Source: Sulfobacillus sp.
GTDB lineage: Bacteria; Bacillota; Sulfobacillia; Sulfobacillales; Sulfobacillaceae
Assembly (NCBI GenBank): GCA_027309085.1
Contig: DAIDDL010000021.1
Location: 1-64,000, forward strand
Length of the DNA stretch: 64,000 bases
Direction: 5' to 3'
This document shows, one piece after another, positions 58,068 to 64,000 of this stretch (positions within the stretch are counted from its first letter, which is position 1; each line of letters opens with the position of its first letter). Below the pieces are notes generated by a model. It was not told the DNA's origin, did not search any database, and was given only the letters and a program-made list of their open reading frames with translations. The position numbers were made by a program, and so were the translations under genes.

Positions 58068-58445
58068 GACCCAAGCCCCCCACGGCGGCAATATTCCGCA
58101 AAATGCGCACGCTTGCCAGCCACAGGCGAAAGCGTTAGGCTACAGATAGTCTGCCAGGGCGGAGCAAACGAACCCTTGCAGGGCGTGCTCTGAGGGCAGG
58201 TGGCGGAGGTCCTCGCGCCAGGCGCGCAGCGGGGATGGCGGGGGCACAAGATGTCGCCATATCTCAACGGGGAGGCCATGACTGAGCTCTCCTCCCGGGC
58301 GCGCGCATGCGGGCATATTGCGCCAGTTTCTGACAGACTGGACTGTCTTGTCCGGCCCGAGGCCGGGGAACAGCAGCAAGGGTACCCCCGGCAGAATACG
58401 GGAACGGACGGACATCACCCAGCAACACGAGGAGGATCAATCAAG
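58068..58445. other. Spacer before the 2-oxoacid dehydrogenase operon
   Basis: This 378-base GC-rich stretch holds no well-supported gene. A minus-strand frame (58140-58418, 92 residues) has partly protein-like content but no ribosome site. The promoter of the dehydrogenase operon should lie here, with GAGGAGG at its right end. Confidence 0.4.
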
Positions 58446-59852
58446 ATGGCAGAGAATCATTATGATCTCATAGTGCTGGGCGCGGGAACCGGCGGCTACG
58501 TGGCGGCAATCCGCGCGGCTCAGCTAGGCCTCCACACAGCATTGGTGGAGGCGGGAAAGGTCGGCGGAACGTGCCTGCATCAAGGCTGCATCCCCACAAA
58601 AGCCCTGTTGAACACCGCCGAGCTGTTGCACACCCTCCAGCACCTGCCCGACTATGGGCTTAAAGGCCAGGACTTGGGGCTCGACTATCCCAAAGCCACG
58701 GCACGCAAAGAAAAGGTGGTTGACCAACTGTACCGCGGGGTGCAGTTTTTGTTGAAGAAGAACAAGGTCACAGTCTACGGCGGGTACGGCACCTTAACGG
58801 ATCCCCAGCACATGGAAGTGAAAGCCCCCGATGGCACCGTAACCCTCTTGGAGGCTGAAGATATCCTGATTGCCACGGGGTCCGTGCCGCGGGAGATTCC
58901 CGGCATGGCGTTCGACGGCGCGCGGATTATCAGCTCGGACGATGTGCTGAAAAAGGCCGATGTGCCGTCCTCCATTGTTATTTTGGGCGGGGGCGCGATT
59001 GGCGTGGAATTTGCCTCCATGTACAACGATTTTGGCTCACAGGTGACTGTGGTGGAAATGCTTCCGCATATTCTGCCCCTAGACGACGAAGAGATAGCCG
59101 GGCAGCTGACCAAACTGATGACCCGCCGGGGCATCACCATCCATGCCGGAGCGAAGTTCGACACGGACAGCCTGCGTCTGGTGGACAGCGGTATCGAGGC
59201 GGATGTGGTGCTCGCTGACCAGTCCCGTGTGAAAGTCGCAGGAGATGCGCTCTTGGTGGCCGTGGGCCGCAAAGCGGTGACGGAGGGCATTGGTCTGGAC
59301 AAACTGGGGGTGGCCGTCGAGCGCGGCTTTATTACAGTGGATGACCATTACCGTACAAATGTTCCCCATGTCTATGCCATCGGCGATGTCATTGGGGGAT
59401 ACCTCTTAGCGCATGTGGCTGCAGCCGAGGGCATGATTGCGGTGGAAACCATAGCCCGGGCCAACCCTGAGCTGCTTGACCGGAACAGGGTGCCCCGTGT
59501 GACGTACACCCGCCCGGAAGTCGCCTCCGTAGGTCTCAGCCAGAAGGAAGCCGAAGACCAGGGCTATGAGGTGAAAGTGGGAACTTTCCCGTTCCGCGCC
59601 AATGGCAAGGCCCTGATTTTGGGAGAGGCCGACGGCATGGTAAAATTAGTCGCTGACAAGAAGACGGATGCTTTGCTGGGCGCTCATATCATCGGGGCTC
59701 ACGCGTCCGACCTCATCAACGAAATGGCCTTGGCCAAGTTTCTGGAGGCGACCTCATGGGAGGTGGCGGAGAGCATCCACGCCCACCCCACCGTCTCCGA
59801 GGTCCTGCACGAAGCCGCGCTGGCGGTGGACGGCCGGGCTATCCATATGTGA
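58446..59852 (+). CDS. lpdA: Dihydrolipoyl dehydrogenase (E3)
   Basis: This 468-residue flavoenzyme reoxidises lipoyl groups of 2-oxoacid dehydrogenase complexes. DLIVLGAGTGGYVAAIRAAQ is the FAD fold; GGTCLHQGCIPTKALL carries the redox-active disulphide (residues 39-54); IVILGGGAIGVEFASMYNDF binds NAD; HAHPTVSEVLHEAALAVDG near the C terminus has the catalytic His-Glu pair. ATG 58446 follows GAGGAGGATC. It is the first gene of the operon with two E1-alpha genes, E1-beta and E2. Confidence 0.95.
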   Translation: MAENHYDLIVLGAGTGGYVAAIRAAQLGLHTALVEAGKVGGTCLHQGCIPTKALLNTAELLHTLQHLPDYGLKGQDLGLDYPKATARKEKVVDQLYRGVQFLLKKNKVTVYGGYGTLTDPQHMEVKAPDGTVTLLEAEDILIATGSVPREIPGMAFDGARIISSDDVLKKADVPSSIVILGGGAIGVEFASMYNDFGSQVTVVEMLPHILPLDDEEIAGQLTKLMTRRGITIHAGAKFDTDSLRLVDSGIEADVVLADQSRVKVAGDALLVAVGRKAVTEGIGLDKLGVAVERGFITVDDHYRTNVPHVYAIGDVIGGYLLAHVAAAEGMIAVETIARANPELLDRNRVPRVTYTRPEVASVGLSQKEAEDQGYEVKVGTFPFRANGKALILGEADGMVKLVADKKTDALLGAHIIGAHASDLINEMALAKFLEATSWEVAESIHAHPTVSEVLHEAALAVDGRAIHM

Positions 59853-59891
59853 TGAGGGTAAAAGCTGGCGCGTCGGAAGGGGGAACGGGAT

Positions 59892-60893
59892 ATGGCGCAG
59901 AGAGAAACGGTCTCTGGGTTGCCACTCGATCGGAGCAAATTAAAGACCATGTATTATTACATGGTGTTAAGCAGGAAGCTTGACGAACGCATGTGGATCC
60001 TCAACCGCCAGGGGCGGGCGCCTTTTGTGATTTCCTGTCAGGGTCAGGAAGGCGCGCAAGCCGGGGTGGTGATGGCCCTTGACCGTGACATCGACTGGAT
60101 CGCGCCATATTACCGCGACCTGGCCGTCGTGCTGGGGTTTGGCATGACTCCCAGGGAGATCATGCTCGGATTTCTGGGCAAAGCGGACGACCCCAGTTCG
60201 GGTGGGAGACAGATGCCCGCCCATTACGGACACCGCGCCCACCGCATCTTTACTGGTTCCTCTCCTGTCGCCACGCAAGTCACGCAGGCGGCTGGTTTGG
60301 CCTGGGCGTTCAAACTGCGGGGAGAGCCAGGGGTTGCCGCGGCTTTCTTGGGGGAGGGCTCCACCAACCAAGGGGAGTTTCATGAGGCCATCAATTTTGC
60401 CGCCGTGCACCGCGTGCCCCTGATTGTGGTGGTGGAAAACAATGGCTACGCCATTTCGGTTCCCCAGGCCCATCAAATGGCCATCCACAATGTGGCTGAC
60501 CGGGCAGCCGGGTATGGCATTCCGGGCGTGGTGGTGCAGGGCTCAGACCCGCTAGCAGTGTATGAAGCGGCGCGCGCGGCGCGGGAGCGGGCGCTCAGGG
60601 GAGAGGGCCCGACACTGATTGAAGCGAAGACCTACCGCTTTACTGCGCACTCCAGCGATGACGACGACCGCAGCTACCGCACGCGCGAAGAACTGCTGCG
60701 GGAAAAGGCGGACGATCCGATTACCGTGTTCCGCAATGTCTTAACGCACCTGAACGTATGGGACGAGGGGCAAGAGGCCCAGTTGCAAAAGGATATCCGG
60801 GAGATCGTCGATGATGCCACAGACTTTGCAGTGGCGGCAGCCCTGCCTGACCCATCGACGGTGGCGGACCATGTCTATTTTTCCTCGCATTAA
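59892..60893 (+). CDS. 2-oxoacid dehydrogenase E1 component, alpha subunit (copy 1)
   Basis: This 333-residue thiamine-diphosphate enzyme subunit contains RMWILNRQGRAPFVIS, SGGRQMPAHYG and the cofactor motif FLGEGSTNQGEFHEAINFAA followed by VVVENNGYAISVPQ, with a phosphorylation-loop-like TYRFTAHSSDDDDRSYR. Size and motifs match the alpha subunit of branched-chain 2-oxoacid dehydrogenase. The substrate class (branched-chain versus acetoin or pyruvate) is a family-level judgement. It is followed 24 bases later by a second alpha gene. Confidence 0.88.
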   Translation: MAQRETVSGLPLDRSKLKTMYYYMVLSRKLDERMWILNRQGRAPFVISCQGQEGAQAGVVMALDRDIDWIAPYYRDLAVVLGFGMTPREIMLGFLGKADDPSSGGRQMPAHYGHRAHRIFTGSSPVATQVTQAAGLAWAFKLRGEPGVAAAFLGEGSTNQGEFHEAINFAAVHRVPLIVVVENNGYAISVPQAHQMAIHNVADRAAGYGIPGVVVQGSDPLAVYEAARAARERALRGEGPTLIEAKTYRFTAHSSDDDDRSYRTREELLREKADDPITVFRNVLTHLNVWDEGQEAQLQKDIREIVDDATDFAVAAALPDPSTVADHVYFSSH

Positions 60894-60917
60894 GGATTGA
60901 CGAAAGGAGTGGGGACA

Positions 60918-61895
60918 TTGGCAACACTGAACATGACCCCGGAACTGCTAAAGGAGATGTACTACACCATGGCCCTGTCGCGGGCCCTGGATGACCGCAT
61001 GTGGATTCTTAACCGGCAGGGCCGGGCGCCGGTGGTGTATTCGGCGAACGGGCACGAGGCCGTGCAAGTGGGGTCGGCAATGGCGCTGAACCGGGGAGAA
61101 GACTGGATCGTCCCCTATTACCGGGATTTGGCGATGGTGCTGGCTTACGGCATGACTCCCCGGGAGGTTATGCTGCACCTTTTGGGGCGGGCGGACGATC
61201 CCAACTCCGGCGGCCGCCAGATGCCTGCACACTGGGGCCTGAAGCGGCGGCACATTTTAACGACTGGGTCTGTGGTGGCAACCCAGGATGTGCACGCGGC
61301 AGGTCTGGCGCTGGCATCGAAGGTGCTGAAGGACGGGAGAGTGTCCATGGCCTCTTTCGGTGAAGGCTCAACCAGTCAGGGAGAGTTCCATGAAGCCTTG
61401 AACTTTGCGGCGGTGCATAAACTGCCCGTGATTTTTCTGAACGAGAACAACGGTTATGCCATTTCCGTGCCGGCGCGCAAGCAAATGGCGATTATGGATG
61501 TGGCGGCCAAGGCCCAGGGATATGGCATGCCGGGGGTTATCGTGGACGGCAATGACCCGGTCAAGGTTTACGAAGTGACTGCGGAGGCCGCAGACCGCGC
61601 CCGGCGCGGGGAAGGCCCGACACTGATTGAGGCGAAAACCTACCGTTTTGTGCCGCACTCCAGTGATGATGACGACCGCGCCTACCGGAGCCGCGAAGAG
61701 GTGGCAGAATGGAAGAAGCGGGACCCTGTCATCACATTTGAAAAGCGCCTGCTTGACGAGAAGGTCATGACGGCGGAAGAACTGAAGACGTTCCAGCAGC
61801 GCATCAAGGACGAAGTCAATGATGCCACAGATTTTGCCGAAAAGGCCGCGTTGCCGGATCCGGCAACGCTTTGGCGGTACGTCTACGCCGACTGA
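60918..61895 (+). CDS. 2-oxoacid dehydrogenase E1 component, alpha subunit (copy 2)
   Basis: This 325-residue protein is a close relative of the gene before it: the same blocks RMWILNRQGRAPVVYS, SGGRQMPAHWG, SFGEGSTSQGEFHEALNFAA and NENNGYAISVP are present, but the details differ throughout. It starts at TTG 60918, seven bases after GAAAGGAGTGG; the frame before it is not coding. Two alpha genes in tandem with one beta gene is unusual. Either they are alternative subunits with different substrates or the second replaces or regulates the first. Confidence 0.88.
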   Translation: MATLNMTPELLKEMYYTMALSRALDDRMWILNRQGRAPVVYSANGHEAVQVGSAMALNRGEDWIVPYYRDLAMVLAYGMTPREVMLHLLGRADDPNSGGRQMPAHWGLKRRHILTTGSVVATQDVHAAGLALASKVLKDGRVSMASFGEGSTSQGEFHEALNFAAVHKLPVIFLNENNGYAISVPARKQMAIMDVAAKAQGYGMPGVIVDGNDPVKVYEVTAEAADRARRGEGPTLIEAKTYRFVPHSSDDDDRAYRSREEVAEWKKRDPVITFEKRLLDEKVMTAEELKTFQQRIKDEVNDATDFAEKAALPDPATLWRYVYAD

Positions 61896-61994
61896 ACCGA
61901 TCCCATTTCCCCTGAACGCTCAAACGAGCAGTCACCACAAAGGAGGGCAGTCCCGGCCACAGGGAAACGGGAAGCATGAATGCCGGGGACCAGT

Positions 61995-62978
61995 ATGGCG
62001 GTAATGAGCTATTTGGAAGCGATTCGCGAGACTTTGCGCCAGGAAATGCGGCATGATCAGCGCATCATTATTTACGGTGAGGATGTTGGCGTGCGGGGCG
62101 GCGTCTTCCGGGTGACCGAAGGCCTGCAAAAGGAATTTGGTGAGGACCGCGTGATCGATTCGCCATTGGCGGAAGCGGCGATCATTGGCACAGCGATTGG
62201 GGCTGCCGTGAACGGTCTGAGGCCGGTTCCGGAAATTCAATTCGCGGACTTTATTTTTCCGGCGTTCAATCAGATTGTGCAAGAAGCGGCCCGGATCCGG
62301 TACCGCTCCAACGGGGAGTTTGGGGTGCCTCTCGTAATCCGCGCTCCCTTCGGAGGCGGGGTGCACGGCGCTTTGTACCATTCCCAGAGCGTGGAAGCAT
62401 TTTTTGCCCATGTGCCCGGGCTGAAAGTCGTCATCCCGAGCACGCCCTATGATGCCAAAGGCCTCTTGGCAGCAGCCATCCAAGATGAAGACCCGGTGCT
62501 GTATTTCGAACACAAGGCCGCGTACCGGTCGATCAAAGGCGAGGTGCCCGAGGAACGCTATATTATTCCGATCGGCAAAGCCGACCTGAAGCGGCCGGGC
62601 AAGGACCTTTCGATCATTACCTACGGCCTCATGGTCAGCTATGCGCAGAAAGCTGCGGAGACTCTGGAAAAAGAGGGGATTTCGGTGGAAATCCTCGACT
62701 TGCGGAGCATACGGCCTCTGGATGTGGAAATGATCCTCGAGACCGCCAAGAGGACGGGCAAAGTGCTGATTGTGCATGAGGACAACCTGACAGGCGGCAT
62801 CGGTGGGGAAGTGAGCGCGCTCATCGCTGAACATGCGCTGTTCGACCTCGACGCCCCCATTATGCGCCTAGCGGGACCCGATGTGCCTGCGATGCCTTAC
62901 AGCCCGCCGCTTGAGCATGCCTTTATGGTCACCAGCGACAAAATTACCGAAGCCGCCCGCAAGCTGGCCAAATTCTAG
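61995..62978 (+). CDS. 2-oxoacid dehydrogenase E1 component, beta subunit
   Basis: This 327-residue protein has SYLEAIRETLRQEMRHDQRI, YGEDVGVRGGVFRVTEGLQK, IDSPLAEAAIIGTAIGAAVN and RAPFGGGVHGALYHSQSVEA, all hallmarks of E1-beta of pyruvate or branched-chain dehydrogenases. The C-terminal part has KVLIVHEDNLTGGIGGEVSA. It forms the alpha2beta2 heterotetramer with an alpha subunit. ATG 61995 is chosen because of GGGGA seven bases upstream; ATG 61980 is an alternative. Confidence 0.92.
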   Translation: MAVMSYLEAIRETLRQEMRHDQRIIIYGEDVGVRGGVFRVTEGLQKEFGEDRVIDSPLAEAAIIGTAIGAAVNGLRPVPEIQFADFIFPAFNQIVQEAARIRYRSNGEFGVPLVIRAPFGGGVHGALYHSQSVEAFFAHVPGLKVVIPSTPYDAKGLLAAAIQDEDPVLYFEHKAAYRSIKGEVPEERYIIPIGKADLKRPGKDLSIITYGLMVSYAQKAAETLEKEGISVEILDLRSIRPLDVEMILETAKRTGKVLIVHEDNLTGGIGGEVSALIAEHALFDLDAPIMRLAGPDVPAMPYSPPLEHAFMVTSDKITEAARKLAKF

Positions 62979-63008
62979 ACGCAGGTCGGATGGGCAAGGA
63001 GGAGAATA

Positions 63009-64000
63009 ATGGCAGAAGTTGTGCTTATGCCCCAATTAGGGGAATCGGTCACAGAGGGAACGATTGGCCAGTGGCTCAAGAAGGTTGGCGATCCCGTAGA
63101 AAAGTATGAGTCGCTGCTGGAAGTCACGACCGACAAGGTCAATGCGGAGGTGCCCGCGCCTATTGGCGGCACCATCAGCAAGATCCTAGCGGAAGAGGGG
63201 CAAACCGTCGCGGTGGGCACCCCTATTTGTGAAATTGCCGCTGACGGCGCAGGTGGGGGAGAGACTGCCGCTTTGGCAGCAGAAGCCCCAGCCGCACCCG
63301 CCCCATCTCCATCGGCAGCTCCCGCTGCCGAGCCCCAAGCTCCACAGCCGGCCACGGCCCCCGCTGCGGACCTGAGGGGACGTTACTCTCCCGCAGTGCG
63401 GAGACTGGCGGAAGAAAACCACATTAATCCAGACAGCGTCGCCGGGACGGGAGCGCAGGGCCGGGTGACCCGCGATGACATTCTGCTCGCAGCCTCGCGT
63501 CCGCAGAAACAGGCGCAGACAGCGCCCGCTCCGGCTCCGGTAGCGGTTCAGGCTCCGGCGGCCGCCGCAGCGCCAGCGCCCGCAGTGGGCACCGCGGCGG
63601 CAGCGCCAGCGCCCGCCGCCGCTGTCATTGACCCGGATGACCAGGTCGTGCCCCTGTCGTCAATCCGCAAGGTGATTGCCGACCGCATGATGCGCTCCAA
63701 GGTGACGGTGCCGCACGCGTGGCTTATGATGGAAGTGGACGTGACGCCGCTGGTTTCGCTCCGGCAGAGTCTCAAAGACGACTTTCAGGCCCGCGAAGGC
63801 ATTTCCCTCACCTACATGCCCTTTATGCTGCGGGCGGTAGTGCAGGCGCTGAAAGCCGTGCCGGCCATGAACGCGCAGTGGAACGGGGACAGCATCGTCC
63901 TCAAGAAGCACGTCAACATCGGCATGGCGACAGCGACGGACCGCGGTCTTGTGGTGCCCGTCATTAAAGACGCGGACCAGAAGAATATCGTAGGACTGGC
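63009..64000 (+). CDS. Dihydrolipoamide acyltransferase E2 (partial, runs off the window)
   Basis: GGAGGAG before ATG 63009 opens a frame of at least 330 residues. It begins AEVVLMPQLGESVTEGTIGQ and has the lipoyl-lysine block EVTTDKVNAEVPAPIGGTIS near residue 42. A proline-alanine linker follows, then the E3-binding domain YSPAVRRLAEENHINPDSVA with GRVTRDDILLA (residues 126-165), another linker, and the start of the catalytic domain. The 3' end is outside the window. It completes the E1-E2-E3 set of the complex. Confidence 0.92.
   Translation, partial: MAEVVLMPQLGESVTEGTIGQWLKKVGDPVEKYESLLEVTTDKVNAEVPAPIGGTISKILAEEGQTVAVGTPICEIAADGAGGGETAALAAEAPAAPAPSPSAAPAAEPQAPQPATAPAADLRGRYSPAVRRLAEENHINPDSVAGTGAQGRVTRDDILLAASRPQKQAQTAPAPAPVAVQAPAAAAAPAPAVGTAAAAPAPAAAVIDPDDQVVPLSSIRKVIADRMMRSKVTVPHAWLMMEVDVTPLVSLRQSLKDDFQAREGISLTYMPFMLRAVVQALKAVPAMNAQWNGDSIVLKKHVNIGMATATDRGLVVPVIKDADQKNIVGL

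Noticed and set aside
58140-58418. Minus-strand 92-residue frame before the E3 gene
   Set aside because: No ribosome site, and overlaps the probable promoter region; too weak to call.

Overview
This window joins two unlike pieces of DNA. About 54.4 kb is an integrated conjugative and mobile element with cargo. The last 9.6 kb is ordinary bacterial chromosome. Single-membrane features point to a Gram-positive, Firmicute-type host, with an acidophile such as Sulfobacillus as one possibility. These features are strong AGGAGG ribosome sites, many GTG/TTG starts, an old-yellow-enzyme of NamA type and a MOBL-like relaxase. The genus is inference from gene style, not from a database match.

Left arm (1-23.8 kb): a conjugation and plasmid-maintenance module. 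In order it holds a ParM-like actin and its ribbon-helix-helix partner, a repeat-rich spacer that may be oriT, two more ribbon-helix-helix proteins, a MOBL-like relaxase, a VirD4-type coupling protein and an ArdC-like antirestriction protein. A type IV secretion operon follows: pilin-like protein, VirB6/TrbL-like protein, PrgI/VirB3-like protein, a VirB4 split into two genes, and a VirB1-like transglycosylase. Next come a Toprim primase-like protein, a CpaE/MinD-like ATPase, a RelE-like toxin, topoisomerase III, an exported phospholipase D-like protein, an M50-like membrane peptidase and small genes. Several operons start with an intrinsic terminator placed directly before a near-identical TATAGGAGGTG ribosome site.

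Middle (23.8-54.2 kb): an accessory and defence island. Broken Tn3-family tnpA and tnpR genes bracket a helicase-nuclease fusion. After them come a XhoI/PaeR7I-like restriction-modification pair and an AT-rich cassette of P-loop kinase, PIN-GNAT-ASCH-like protein and ASCH protein. A highly structured RNA-like segment resembling an IscB omega RNA without its nuclease follows. The next genes are an XRE-ImmA regulator with a phospholipase D-ATPase fusion and a DinG-like helicase, then an AAA ATPase with a subtilisin-like protease. An APH-like kinase, a scarred region and five small XRE regulators with their own palindromic operators come next. The island ends with a large serine integrase and an Abi_2-type HEPN abortive infection protein.

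Right arm (54.4-64 kb): host chromosome. The reading frame of an HtrA-type protease appears abruptly at 54413 with its protease domain missing, which suggests the element boundary lies there or nearby. Then come a small membrane protein, rlmH, a NamA-MazG-LmbE cluster, and a branched-chain 2-oxoacid dehydrogenase operon. That operon encodes E3, two tandem E1-alpha paralogues, E1-beta and a truncated E2.

The best candidates for undescribed biology are the kinase/PIN-GNAT-ASCH/ASCH cassette, the phospholipase D-ATPase with DinG locus, the helicase-PD-(D/E)XK fusion on Tn3 remnants, the orphan structured RNA at 32.6-32.8 kb, and the repeated terminator-ribosome-site leader.
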